The translations under genes were made by a program, and so were the position numbers. Below, piece by piece: positions 32,154-44,700 of a stretch of DNA of 64,000 nt. How positions within the stretch are numbered: the stretch's first letter is position 1; each line of letters starts with the position of its first letter. Below the pieces are notes generated by a model, which saw only the letters and a program-made list of their open reading frames with translations, was not told the DNA's origin and made no database searches. Origin of the DNA: Ryuthela nishihirai (lineage: Eukaryota; Arthropoda; Arachnida; Araneae; Heptathelidae); the NCBI GenBank assembly GCA_038380435.1, contig JAWZYU010000008.1:76522020-76586019 (forward strand). The letters run 5' to 3'.

Positions 32154-32352
32154 TACCCCCTCAAGCAGCTGCTTGCCACAGAGGTCTGACAGGAGCCTGT
32201 CAGTTTATATGCCACAGTAGGAGATCTGAGAGGATGGCAGGACCTCAGCAGAAAAACGACACACACATCCATAGCCTAAATCCGGGGCTCGAACCCAGGT
32301 CCCTTAGATCAGTAGCCAAGCGTGCTAACCAATCGGCCACGGGACGGCTAAT
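32154..32352 (-). mobile_element. SINE-B copy, reverse
   Basis: The minus-strand head (ggccgattggttagcacgct, gggttcgagcccc) is near 32352-32280. The body continues to cagctgcttgagggggtatt at about 32154, followed by the A-rich end. No clear target duplication found. Confidence 0.86.
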
Positions 32353-32478
32353 AATGAACCCTAATTCTAACTACGATGCAGAAATGGTATAGCTCTGAAA
32401 GTTTGTGTTTGATGATATCTGGGTAATAGATACCAATAAAAACTGAAATTTGATATCAAACGTGAGTACTATCAATCT

Positions 32479-32503
32479 ATTAGATATATCAGTGATATAT
32501 CTA
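32479..32503. repeat. Short AT palindrome
   Basis: ttagatatatcagtgatata + tctaa is a near-perfect inverted repeat. Possibly a cruciform-prone relic; no function inferred. Confidence 0.5.
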
Positions 32504-32559
32504 ATATCTAATAATCAGTTAACCTATGCTTTTTGACTCCAAACATATTTCCCTGATAT

Positions 32560-33000
32560 TTGTGTTCTCAAACATGCCCCCTTTTTCAAAGGTCCCTCGA
32601 TTTTGTTGATATTGTTAACCCACCCCTGTCATAAACCCACTCGAGTTTTGTTTATAGTGCTTATGCCCCCTTTCAAAAGATCCCCCCATTTTTTTGCCCA
32701 AACCCATTTGTAGTAAACAATTGTTCTGCAATTTACCAAGTCCAGGATTGCATCATCGCCCAAACCCACTCAAAATAAATAACTTTAAGGGTTATGATTT
32801 TTACAAGTCCTGGATTACAGCATCGCCCATTGGGAAGTAAACAACCTAAGGTCCCAAAATATTATATGTATTTTGATTTTCAAAAAGTCCTGCAGTGTAG
32901 CCCACTCTTTAAAAAAATATGAATGTCCCTGGTCTTGAACGTGAAACCTCACATTCATTAGCATATGCCACTTTTATCCACTATGCTACAGGTATTATGC
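32560..33000 (-). repeat. Degenerate repeats with a tRNA-like module
   Basis: This segment has recurring phrases (cccccttttt, gcccaaacccact, aagtcctggattacagcatc and aagtccaggattgcatcatc). At 32935-32998 (minus) it has a tRNA-like piece: gtagcatagtggataaaagt resembles an A box, and ggtttcacgttcaagacc resembles a B box. It is similar in style to the sub-terminal part of the giant element at 35478, but I cannot show homology. Confidence 0.45.
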
Positions 33001-33095
33001 AACTGAAGTGTTTCAAGGTGGGTGACCTCATTAAAAATCCTGTCAGAAGGAATGTTTTTAATAAACGATTATTATTTTTTTATTCCTTGTAAATT

Positions 33096-33300
33096 GCATC
33101 AAACCATCCTGTGACCGAGTGGTTAGCGCTCTTGGCTACTGATCTAAGGGACCTGGGTTCGAGCTCCAGATAAGGCAAAGATGTTCGTGTTGCTTTTCTG
33201 CTGAGTTCCCACCTCACAGACCTTCTACTATGGTATATAAATTGAAGGCTCTTGTCAGACCTCTGTGGCAATCAGTTGCTTGAGGGGATATTTATTTATT
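33096..33300 (+). mobile_element. Diverged SINE-B copy
   Basis: Forward copy with ccgagtggttagcgctcttg, ctgggttcgagctccagat and the tail cagttgcttgaggggatatt. More diverged than the other SINE-B copies. Confidence 0.8.
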
Positions 33301-33380
33301 TAAATTATATCATCACAAACATTTTAGAAATAAATTTATAACCTCTTCAGACATTTTATTCTCATACTCCAGCTCCCTAT

Positions 33381-33793
33381 CTCAGCTCTCCTGTGGGGGC
33401 GGGGGTGGCTCAGTCGGTAGCGCGCCCAGGCTCGTAATCTGTAGTTCCCAGGTTCGAGTCCCAGCTGGGTCAGCGTTGAGATTTATCTCCGCAAAATTCC
33501 CCGCCCTGCCCAAGGTCAGTAGGGGACACCGATGGGCTTGGAAAGGCCGCCGTCCGTCGGATGGGACGTTAAGCCGTGGTCCAGTGTGTGGGAGAGACAT
33601 ACCCTGTGCACATTAAAGAACACGCTGGATGGCCTTGACGGGAGGCTATCATCCGTCTCCCAACAGCTGTTCCAGTGGGTCCCCTCCTCCAACCTTCTCT
33701 GAGCCTTCGGGGTCCATGTGACCTGGCCATTTAGCCCATGGTGTGCAAAAAAAGTTCCGCTCAGAGGTAAAACAACTCAACTCAGCTCTCCTG
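33381..33793 (+). mobile_element. SINE-A copy, 13-bp TSD
   Basis: Forward copy, body 33394-33780. The TSD ctcagctctcctg is perfect at 33381-33393 and 33781-33793. One extra c in the gcgcgcccaggctcg part of the tRNA-like head. Confidence 0.94.
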
Positions 33794-34227
33794 CGATTGC
33801 ACGATACCACGCTTTTTGATAAATGTCACAAAAACGAACACAGAGATAAATGTTTTGAAAGTTTCAATTATCGAGCCACATTCCTTGCTCTGAGGAAGGC
33901 CGATTTTTTTATTTCACTCCTACTGTGTTTCTAAAATATATGAGGTCTGTAGTGTAGAACTTCGATTTTACATCGTATATCATGCTTCCTTCATGTGTCG
34001 CAAGGGATTACGTTTTGTTTGCGGATGGTGCTATGGAAGAGACCAATAATATTTTAAAATATTATTTTTTCCGAATTGGAAATTACATTGTTTACTCTGA
34101 ATACATCACATCTTCTAAGTCGCAGTCGCTTCTTAAACTGGCATCATATGTGGTTTGTCCCTCTTGGCCAGACCTATCTAGTTCTTATCTTTAACGTCAT
34201 GTTCTCTTATTTGTCTGAAACATGATT
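33794..34227 (+). other. Unassigned sequence with short open frames
   Basis: Open stretches such as 33982-34194 (VLFADGAMEETNNILKYYF) have coding-like character but match no family I recognise. Together with 34634-35027 they may be parts of a transposon interrupted by the SINE at 34240. Confidence 0.3.
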
Positions 34228-34633
34228 TTATTAATAGGTTGGGTTGTTTTACCTCTGAGCGGCACTTTTTTGCACACCATGGGCTAAATGGCCAGGTCAC
34301 ATGGACCCCGAAGGCTCAGAGAAGGTTGAGGGAGGGGACCCACTGGAACCGCTGTTGGGAGACAGATGGTAGCCTCCCTTCAAGGCCATCCAGCGTGTTC
34401 TTTAACGTGAACAGGATATGGCTCTCCCGCACACGGGGCCACGGCTTAACGTCCCATCCGACGGACGGCGGCCTTTCCAAGCCCATCGGTGTCCCCTACT
34501 GACCGTGGGCAGGGAGGGGAATTTTGCGGAGATAAATCTCAACGCTGACCCAGCTGGGATTCGAACCTGGGAACTACAGATTACGAGCCTTGCGCGCTAC
34601 CGACTAAGCCACCCCCGCCCCTTATTAGTAGGT
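34228..34633 (-). mobile_element. SINE-A copy, 12-bp TSD (one mismatch)
   Basis: Reverse copy, body 34240-34621. ttattaataggt at 34228-34239 and ttattagtaggt at 34622-34633. Confidence 0.92.
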
Positions 34634-34711
34634 AAACAAGACATAGGTGAAATGTCTTTCAAGGTGTTGGTAATCCAACTCGTGCATTCAATGGTATATC
34701 AGAGTGACTAA

Positions 34712-35038
34712 GTGTCATATTATTGTGAAGGGACTATTCATCGGCTTCTATATGATACTACAGTCTCTGCATTAAAATATGGTATTCCTTTTCCTAATCA
34801 CAAATTAAATGCTTTTCGCCTTTCTTGTGAACTGTTTCAGTATTCGAATGTTGAACGGACTGAATTAGATGGAATCAGTTACAGACAGGTTAGGAACTCT
34901 GTGAAATATAATCATGCAAAAAATCTGTATAGTTCTAGACCTCGGCGGTTTTCACATAAATTGAAAATTTCTAGTGCAGGAACTTCGATATGCAGACATA
35001 GAGGGATGTACCGCGTCAGTAGTATAGTCGCAGAGTAG
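34712..35038 (+). other. Unidentified 108-codon open frame
   Basis: Open from 34712 to 35038 with coding-like composition (ALKYGIPFPNHKLNAFRLSC, TELDGISYRQVRNSVKYNH). No family recognised. Its last codons run into the left terminus of the older giant-element relative at 35028, which would truncate any original gene. It may belong to a transposon. Confidence 0.35.
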
Positions 35039-35412
35039 CCATCCCCCATGCACTGTGCTTTCCCCCTATAACGTCACCGACCACGCCCCCTTATACGCCC
35101 CCGCTACTTCTCCCTTATTAATAATTCATATTTCATAACTCATACTTAATTAATTAGTGCCTACCCCCTTTATTAAAACCCCCGCCATTTTGATCGCAAT
35201 CTCCGAATAAGTCCCGAAATTTTTGGTTTCTACCCTCATCCGAAATTTCTAAGTCCAGACTTCGCCAATTGGAATCCTGACGTCACTACAAACTCCCACG
35301 ATTTTGACCTTCGTCCGCCATTTTGAATTCCTCCATCTTGGTTCCTGCCCTCAGTAGAAAATTCTCCAACTACAATTCGAAAACTTTCAATTTAAATGTG
35401 GCGCCATATAGT
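35028..35412 (+). mobile_element. Older relative of the giant element, left terminal part
   Basis: It starts AGTAGTATAGTCGCAGAG, then a catcccccatgcactgtgct stretch, tataacgtcaccgaccacgc and repeated cacgccccc. It aligns in order with the left end of the element at 35478 (AGTAGTGTCCTG, cacgcacagtgctttcccct, tgacgtcac, cacgccc). Sequence then continues with tttattaa and ccgccattttg phrases to a SINE-A copy at 35413. It resumes at 47744 on the far side of the nested insertions. The right end is not found in the window. Confidence 0.6.
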
Positions 35413-35477
35413 GGGTTGTGGGTTGTTTTACCTCTGAGCGGCACTTTTTTGCACACCATGGGCTAAATGGCCAGGTC
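35413..35477 (-). mobile_element. SINE-A copy, 3' piece (left of giant insertion)
   Basis: The SINE-A tail side reads to ctaaatggccaggtc and stops exactly at the giant element. The other piece begins at 47415 with caggtcacatggacc, so joining the two (minus one 6-bp duplicate) restores an ordinary SINE-A. Confidence 0.95.
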
Positions 35478-38400
35478 AGTAGTGTCCTGACACCCCAGCC
35501 CCCCCACGCACAGTGCTTTCCCCTATGACGTCACAAGCCACGCCCACTTCCAGCCACGCCCATATGCCATCGCCGACCACGCCCCCATATGACGTCGCCA
35601 ACCACGCCCCTATGATGTAACATGACGTAATCATGACTTAACGTGCCACGCCCCTTTATTAATAAATAATAATTCCTTCCCCCTGATTAACACTCCCCTT
35701 TCACCCCCTTCCCCCCTCAGTGGCGCCATCTGGTGCCTATGAAGCGTACTAATTCCCAAAAAACCTTATTTCAATTCTAATTCTTCGATTTTTGATTCCC
35801 CCTTTATAAAAAAAATTCCACCCCCCTTATGAAAAAAACCCTGGTGCCATCTGTTGACAGTGAGAACTACTATTTTCGGAAAAACCCCTTATTTTAAGTC
35901 TAATTTCCGATTTTTCTTTATTTCAGACTCCCCAATGGTTGACCTATATTTTAAGCCCTCCCTCCTCTTGCAGACCCCCTGGTTGACCTATATTTTAAAC
36001 CCTACCTATATTTTAATTCCCCTTCCCGAATTTTCTTGTTTTTTCCCCTGTTTAACCCATATTTTAAGCCCTCCCCTCTTCATAGACCCCCCCTGTTGAT
36101 CCACCTATATTTTAAGCCCGCCCCTCTTTAAACCATATCTGTTTTTGCGCATTTAATCGGTGTCATCCAACGTCCATACTATTTTCAGTACGTCTCCTGT
36201 ATTTGAAAAAAAAATTTGCTTTTCGTCGCCGTATTTGAACTCGCTACCTCAGTGCCGATAGCTGAAGCGTCATAGCACTCGACTATGCCTTTCACTTGAT
36301 GATGTGGCTTAGATGTGTCTCAAACGGGGTATAGCCATATAAATTACGTATCCCTTTATTACAGCTTGAGTTTTATATTTCAGATATTAAACTAGGTTTT
36401 TTTATTTTCCTACGTGTTTTTTTTTTCACAACCTTCGTATTCTTTATAACTAGCTTTTCCTACTTATTTCTTATAATGATACCCGATAGTCCTTTCATAT
36501 TAATATACGTATTTTTTTAACCGTCGTATTTTAAGTCCGTTTCAGTAACACTTATTTCTTTTAACTCCGTTACTGTGGGTTGTCCAATTTTTACTAGAAG
36601 GACTATTCTACAGTAAGACTGTACCTCAGAAAATGTCATTGGGTAAAAAAATTTAATAAAAAGGAAAAACTTATTCCTCATTATGTGTGATATGGTGTCA
36701 TAAAAGTTCCGCTTTAGAACAAGCGTTTGGTACCGGACCACGTTTTAATGGCAACAAGGGTGTTGCAATTCTTTTACCCGTCTTTTGCGAGTTCGACCTT
36801 TCATCGTACATTTCGCAACAAGCAGGATGTGACAAGGTCACTTTCCTAAAGGGTGATTGCAGACAGATCTGTTGCTATCCGCTCGACAATATTTGCTACT
36901 GATAAAACGATTTCCTTCATTAAAAATAGAAACTAATTAAATAAGGGGGTATCACTGGGAAAACACTGGGAAGAACACAAACTGATTTCGTGCTAAAACA
37001 TCTCCAGATTTCAGCTTACTTGAAAAACTATTGTTAGAAATGAACCACTGACTTGAATCACTCAACTTCCATAAGAACAAACAATTATGGTACAGTGTCG
37101 GGAAGAAATATGTTTCAACGAAATTCAATTGCATGTATTACGATCAGAAAAATAATTTAGTGGACAAAGTTTAAAATAGTTATTAAATGGTACCTTACAG
37201 TGCAAGTGTGCTTCAGGCGAAAAGCCTCCCCTTCGAACACTGCACCCCGTTTTTCCGAAGTAACTGTGTCACAAGTCTTCCTACATCATCCCTAAACACA
37301 GAATCAGATTCAATGTGCAAGAAGATCAAAACCTCATTTGAAGGAGCACATAGTGAATACTGTACTCCATAGTGAAATGAACATTGGAAAATATATCCCT
37401 CTTGCGGGACCTAGTTATATCCCTACTCCAAGAGAATTACTATTAAAAACGTGCTATTGTTAATGTATGTAATTCCGACAAAAAATGTTTTGTCTGTTTT
37501 AGTCACTTTGTATCCTGCAATAGGAAACACTGAACACCTTAACAACTATATACATTTAGAAGAAAAACATCAGGCTTAATTTTCCCTTTAACAATAAATC
37601 AAATATCTAAATTCGAAAAAATTAACATTTCTGTCTGGATACGAGAAAGAGATGTTCCCACTCTACATCACACCATTCAGATTTAAAGCGCACGCAAATC
37701 TCCTACTGTTATCAGACGATGAAAAGCAGCATTATTGTTCCATTAAGAATTTGTTTCTATGAAATTCAAAGGGAGAATGCTGTTTTCCATATTATAGGGA
37801 ATGCAATTAATACCGATTCCTTGCAGATGGCTGTCCTTTAGGTTATGAAATAATCTTATTAGAACGCTTAAAATTGAGATGACACACATTAGCTCCTCGG
37901 AGAAGCGCTAGGGGGGTAGAAGACTATACCCGTGTAATGAAAATATTCATTCGACATAAAAAAAACCTACGCCAATATAACGTACACTGACGCCAATATA
38001 ACGTCTTGTGCTTAGCTGATGTGTTTGGTGGCAGATACTGACCCTGTTATGTTTACATAGCTCCTGCCTTCATACCTGAAGATGACAAATACTAGAGTTG
38101 ATAACCTACAATGTACCTTTTTGGAAGGCATACGAGGAGGAATTTCGGTGATATGCAGACAACAAGTATTTAGAATGAAAAACTGATTGCAAGTTTGCTT
38201 GACCGTCATACAAACCTGAAAAGAGATTAAATGGGTAGTACTTTACCCATGATACACCATGTGACTAGGTCGAGAAATCAAATTACATGCATAAACGAAA
38301 ATTAGAAAAACAACGAAATGGATGATAAATTCAATAAGAATCACTAAAATGTAAAGAGTGTTGGAATATCTGTAAATGCACACACATTTCAGTGGATAGG

Positions 38401-40770
38401 TGAATATTTTCACAATTCTTTGGAAGTGGAAGGCACAATAACTGTAAAACATACTGTGACGAGAGAGAAAGTATAAAAATGTAGTGGGATGGTTGTAAAA
38501 AATCGCTTCAAAACAGAAAATTACAACGCAAATACTGTAAGATAGAAAAAAACGACTATTCCACGGTTATTCCAAGACGCTATCTCACGCTCTTTTCAGA
38601 TTTCCTGGTTCTATAGTTCCCTGGTACGTAGCGCATAAGTGTGGGTGTAGTTGGCTATTTTTCGTTGCAGACACAAGTTGTTTTCACTATTAGTTATTTT
38701 TCCTGCATGAGAATACACATTTCTATACTACATTGCACACACACGGATGGACAAATATTCAAAATACTTTGCATATAGAAAACATCAGCAAAGAACCACA
38801 GAAGTTTGAAAATTTAAAATCTGAAAACTCAGTGTTTATAAGAAAACAACAATATTTTCAGTATTTCCATGAAAAGTTGGGTCCCAGAATCGATCCGTTA
38901 GACCTAACTTTGCATTCTCTGACTTCAACCACCGATAAAACGTAATGTAAGCTCTCTCGTCGGTTATCCCAAGCCGCTATCTCTTTTCAGAGTTTCTGGT
39001 CCCCTCGGTACGTTTGAATAAGCGCATAAGTGTGGGTGAAGATGGCTATTTTTAGCTGCAAACACAAGTTTTTCGACAAACATAGGGCGTTTCACTACAA
39101 TCTAACACGGGATTTCATGTTTGTTTAGTTATTTTTCCTGCATTAGAATATTTCTAATCTATCTCATAGACAGCAGGTTAGTTACTTCTGATCTAACAAA
39201 GCCAAGGTTTGAGATCCATAGTAAGACATGAACGTTTGTGTTGTTTTCCTACCATGATCCCGACATCCTCTCACCCCCTTCTACGGGATCGTATGAAATA
39301 ATCCTGTAACTGTTACGACAATTAGCTGCGTGAAGACGTATTTATTTTTAAAGCAAAGACACACTAATTTCGGACTCGCTAGCTAGAGAACGATATATTA
39401 ACTTGCTAAAGTTTGATTTTAACGATCAGATAGTATATACATCACCACTTTTTTAGTTCATACTAATATCTCCAGCACACTTTTAAAGGAAATATTGTCT
39501 CATTATAAGCGATTTCATACAAAGAGATACGCACTCTATGCTTGACATTTAAATCTATAGAGATAACGATCACTACCAATGGAACACATCTGTGAAAAAA
39601 CACGCTATGATAGGGTTTGAGAAATATTTTTAAGCCCATGGGGGTGCTGCACTGCAGGAAAGCACATTATCTTTGATATCAGAACCTACGTGAAAGTTAT
39701 ACTGTTTGGGTTTGAGAAAGATTCTTTAGTTCACAGGGCACCGCATTACACAAAAGCACACACTCTTGTACGTATGTCTGTCTGTATGTTTGTTTCTCTC
39801 TCTCTCTGTGTGTGTGTGTAAAGATTTTTAGCCCATAGGGGTGCTGCACTGCAGGAAAGCACATTATCTTTGATATCAGAACCAACATGAAAGTTATACT
39901 GTTTGGGTTTGAGAAAGAGTCTTTAGTTCACGGCGCACCGCATGAATAAGTGTATAAGTGTGGGTGAATATGGCTATTTTTCGCTGCAAACACAAGTTTT
40001 TCGACAAAGATAGGGCGTTTCACTACAATCTAACACGGGATTTCATGTGTGTTTAGTTATTTTTCCTGCATGAGAATATTTCTAATCTATCTCATAGACA
40101 GCAGGTTAGTTACTTCTGATCTAACAAAGCCAAGGTCTGAGATCCATAGTAAGACATGAACGTTTGTGTTGTTTTCCTACCAAGATTCCGACAACCTCTC
40201 ACATGAGTACTAGGATCTAGAAAAATCAAAATCCATTACATTATTTTTTTTTTATTATTATTATATTCATGTATTTCACCCATTTTCTTGTCAAGAGCTA
40301 AAATTATTTGATGAATGAACGACAAAATATCTTCAAATGCACTGGACGCATGACAGAATAACTTCAAAATAAGTTCCAATAGCTGAAAAAACAACTGTAA
40401 AAAATTAGATAAATACACACCGGGAAAGACAGAATTGCTTTCAAAACATTAAAATACCTTAAATGTGTGGCTGAATCACCTCCAAATATCTCCAGCACAC
40501 TTTTAAAGGAAATATTGTCTCATTATAAGCGATTTCATACAAAGAGATACGCACTCTATGCTTCACATTTAAATCTATAGAGATAACGATCACTACCCAT
40601 GGAACACATCTGTGAAAAAACACGCTATGATAGGGTTTGAGAACGATTTTTAGCCCATGGGGGTGCTGCACTGCAGGAAAGCACATTATCTTTGATATCA
40701 GAACCTACATGAAAGTTATACTGTTTCGGTTTGAGAAAGAATCTTTAGTTCACAGGGCACCGCACGAATA
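35478..40770 (+). repeat. Left arm of the giant palindrome
   Basis: Order from the outer end: GC-rich terminus with TGACGTCA and CCACGCCC boxes (35500-35660); the blocks ccctcagtggcgccatctgg and tattttaagccctcccct (35700-36130); a tRNA-like module (36225-36290, minus); a long AT-rich, apparently unique segment (36300-39130); a degraded SINE-B-like stretch (about 39150-39350, repeated at about 40080-40200). Last come repeated blocks containing gggtgctgcactgcaggaaa (39486-39710, 39828-39930, 40480-40770). No convincing protein gene. Confidence 0.85.
36225..36290 (-). repeat. tRNA-like module in left arm
   Basis: The minus strand reads ggcatagtcgagtgctatga … cactgaggtagcgagttcaa atac. The A-box-like (atagtcgagtgctat) and B-box-like (gagttcaaatac) spacing is as in a tRNA, but the acceptor stem does not pair convincingly. 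Present in mirror image at 46468-46530. Confidence 0.5.
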
Positions 40771-41744
40771 AGCGCATAAGTGTGGGTGAAGATGGCTATT
40801 TTTCGCTGCAAATACAAGTTTTTCGACAAAGATAGGGTGTTTCAAAATATAGGTATATCCTTGTTTCAAAAAAGGGGCCTCTTTTTTGAAACAAGGATTT
40901 TTCAGTAGTATTACGTTTTATCACCCTTCGTCCCCTTGCGCGAAACAACAGGATTTCGATCGCTTCAGGTCATGTTTCAGCTGTTAGTATCCCTCCACTT
41001 CGTTCTTAACGCATCAGGATGTTGTGTTATTCTAAGTTTGAAATATTCTGGGTTGAATGTCCTCTTTTGTATTAGCAAAACACACACACTCGCTTTGTTC
41101 GTTACGAGACATCTGACAGGAAACGTAACCTAAGACGTAACGTAAGACAGTCGTGTTCAAAAAAAAAATATTCGAACGTGCTGGAGAAAAATCCTTACAT
41201 CTCCTGAAATATGAGTATTCAAGTTAAGATCTGTGATGAAATATTTTGCATAACCACTAGTCTCGTTTTAAATTGTTAGCTTCTTCTGTAGTAAGCAAGT
41301 GTCCGTAAGACAATATGTTTATTCTTGCATGTGAACAAACACACACACACACATGCGATAACATATACACATAAAGATGAAACACATACAGACACTTTAA
41401 CACACACACACACAGAGAGAGAGACAAACATGAAGACGTATACGCATACAGAGAAACGACTATGTGCACACAGACATCTTAACACATACGCACGAAAACA
41501 TATACATATAAAGAAACATATTAACATACATGAACATACACACACTCACATACGCACACATACACGATTCACTGAAACACACACACACACCTAGAGAGAA
41601 ACAAACAGGCAGACACAGTTACATCTTGACATATATGCACACATCTACACGTACACACCTTTCGTAGTAACATACATATTTACACATAGACACAAACACA
41701 CACACACAGAGAGAGAGAGAGAAACAAACATACAGACAGACATT
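40771..41744. other. Loop of the giant palindrome, with CA-rich microsatellite
   Basis: Single-copy spacer between the arms. 40900-41330 has no recognisable feature. 41330-41740 is a patchwork of (CA)n, GAGA and acata runs whose long Thr/His open frame is an artefact. A fragment of the same microsatellite in inverted orientation is in the left arm at 39775-39825. Confidence 0.75.
40857..40898. repeat. 17-bp stem hairpin near the palindrome centre
   Basis: atccttgtttcaaaaaa (40857-40873) is exactly inverted at 40882-40898, with an 8-nt loop ggggcctc. It lies in the single-copy loop of the giant element, at the left-arm boundary. Confidence 0.85.
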
Positions 41745-44700
41745 CATGTTGGTTCTGATATCAAAGATAATGTGCTTTCCTGCAGTGCAGCACCCCTATG
41801 GGCTAAAAATCTTTCTCAAACCCTATCATGGCGTGTTTTTTCACAGATGTGTTCCATGGGTAGTGATCGTTATCTCTATAGATTTAAATGTGAAGCATAG
41901 AGTGCGTATCTCTTTGTATGAAATCGCTTATAATGAGACAATATTTCCTTTAAAAGTGTGCTGGAGATATTTGGAGGTGATTCAGCCACACATTTAGGGT
42001 ATTTTAATGTTTTGAAAGCAATTCTGTCTTTCCCGGTGTGTATTTATCTAATTTTTTACAGTTGTTTTTTCAGCTATTGGAACTTATTTTGAAGTTATTC
42101 TGTCATGCGTCCAGTGCATTTGAAGATATTTTGTCGTTCATTCATCAAATAAAGATTTTAAATATTTGACGAAAAATAGTTCATTCATCAAATTTAGCTC
42201 TTGACAAGAAAATGGGTGAAATACATGAATATAATAATAATAATAAAAAAAAATAATGTAATGGATGGTGATTTTTCTAGATCCTAGTACTCATGTAAGA
42301 GGTTGTCGGAATCTTGGTAGGAAAACAACACAAACGTTCATGTCTTACTATGGATCTCAGACCTTGGCTTTGTTAGATCAGAAGTAACTAACCTGCTGTC
42401 TATGAGATAGATTAGAAATATTCTCATGCAGGAAAAATAACTAAACACACATGAAATCCCGTGTTAGATTGTAGTGAAACACCCTATCTTTGTCGAAAAA
42501 CTTGTGTTTGCAGCGAAAAATAGCCATATTCACCCACACTTATACACTTATTCATGCGGTGCGCCGTGAACTAAAGACTCTTTCTCAAACCCAAACAGTA
42601 TAACTTTCATGTTGGTTCTGATATCAAAGATAATGTGCTTTCCTGCAGTGCAGCACCCCCATGGGCTTAAAAATATTTCTCAAACCCTATCATAGCGTGT
42701 TTTTTCACAGATGTGTTCCATTGGTAGTGATCGTTATCTCTATAGATTTAAATGTCAAGCATAGAGTGCGTATCTCTTTGTATGAAATCGCTTATAATGA
42801 GACAATATTTCCTTTAAAAGTGTGCTGGAGATATTAGTATGAACTAAAAAAGTGGTGATGTATACACTATCTGATCGTTAAAATCAAACTTTAGCAAGTT
42901 AATATATCGTTCTCTAGCTAGCGAGTCCGAAATTAGTGTGTCTTTGCTTTAAAAATAAATACGTCTTCACGCAGCTAATTGTCGTAACAGTTACAGGATT
43001 ATTTCATACGATCCCGTAGAAGGGGCTGAGAGGATGTCGGGATCATGGTAGGAAAACAACACAAACGTTCATGTCTTACTATGGATCTCAAACCTTGGCT
43101 TTGTTAGATCAGAAGTAACTAACCTGCTGTCTATGAGATAGATTAGAAATATTCTAATGCAGGAAAAATAACTAAACAAACATGAAATCCCGTGTTAGAT
43201 TGTAGTGAAACGCCCTATCTTTGTCGAAAAACTTGTGTTTGCAGCTAAAAATAGCCATCTTCACCCACACTTATGCGCTTATTCAAACGTACCGAGGGGA
43301 CCAGAAACTCTGAAAAGAGATAGCGGCTTGGGATAACCGACGAGAGAGCTTACATTACGTTTTATCGGTGGTTGAAGTCAGAGAATGCAAAGTTAGGTCT
43401 AGCGGATCGATTCTGGGACCCAACTTTTCATGGAAATACTGAAAATATTGTTGTTTTCTTATAAACACTGAGTTTTCAGATTTTAAATTTTCAAACTTCT
43501 GTGGTTCTTTGCTGATGTTTTCTATATGCAAAGTATTTTGAATATTTGTCCATCCGTGTGTACGCAATGTAATATAGAAATGTGTATTCTCATGCAGGAA
43601 AAATAACTAATAGTGAAAACAACTTGTGTCTGCAACGAAAAATAGCCAACTACACCCACACTTATGCGCTACGTACCAGGGAACTATAGAACCAGGAAAT
43701 CTGAAAAGAGCGTGAGATAGCATCTTGGAATAACCGTCGAATAGTCGTTTTTTTCTATCTTACAGTATTTGCGTTGTAATTTTCTGTTTTGAAGCGATTT
43801 TTTACAACCATCCCACTACATTTTTATACTTTCTCTCTCGTCACAGTATGTTTTACAGTTATTGTGCCTTCCACTTCCAAAGAATTGTGAAAATATTCAC
43901 CTATCCACTGAAATGTGTGTGCATTTACAGATATTCCAACACTCTTTACATTTTAGTGATTCTTATTGAATTTATCATCCATTTCGTTGCTTTTCTAATT
44001 TTCGTTTATGCATGTAATTTGATTTCTCGACCTAGTCACATGGTGTATCATGGGTAAAGTACTACCCATTTCATCTCTTTTCAGGTTTGTATGACGGTCA
44101 ACCAAACTTGCAATCAGTTTTTCATTCTAAATGCTTGTTGTCTGCATAGCACCGAAATTCCTCCTCGTATGCCTTCCAAAAAGGTACATTGTAGGTTATC
44201 AACTCTAGTATTTGTCATCTTCAGGTATGAAGGCAGGAGCTATGTAAACATAACAGGGTCAGTATCTGCCACCAAACACATCAGCTAAGTACAAGACGTT
44301 ATATTGGCGTCAGTGTAAGTTATATTGGCGTAGGTTTTTTTTTATGTCGAATGAATATTTTCATTACACGGGTATAGTCTTCTACCCCCCTAGCGCTTCT
44401 CCGAGGAGCTAATGTGTGTCATCTCAATTTTAAGCGTTCTAATAAGATTATTTCATAACCTAAAGGACAGCCATCTGCAAGGAATCGGTATTAATTGCAT
44501 TCCCTATAATATGGAAAACAGCATTCTCCCTTTGAATTTCATAGAAACAAATTCTTAATGGAACAATAATGCTGCTTTTCATCGTCTGATAACAGTAGGA
44601 GATTTGCGTGCGCTTTAAATCTGAATGGTGTGATGTAGAGTGGGAACATCTCTTTCTCGTATCCAGACAGAAATGTTAATTTTTTCGAATTTAGATATTT

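Noticed and set aside
41276..41594. Cys/Val-rich and Thr/His-rich proteins in the palindrome loop
   Set aside because: Both strands of a (CA)n/GAGA microsatellite read as protein.
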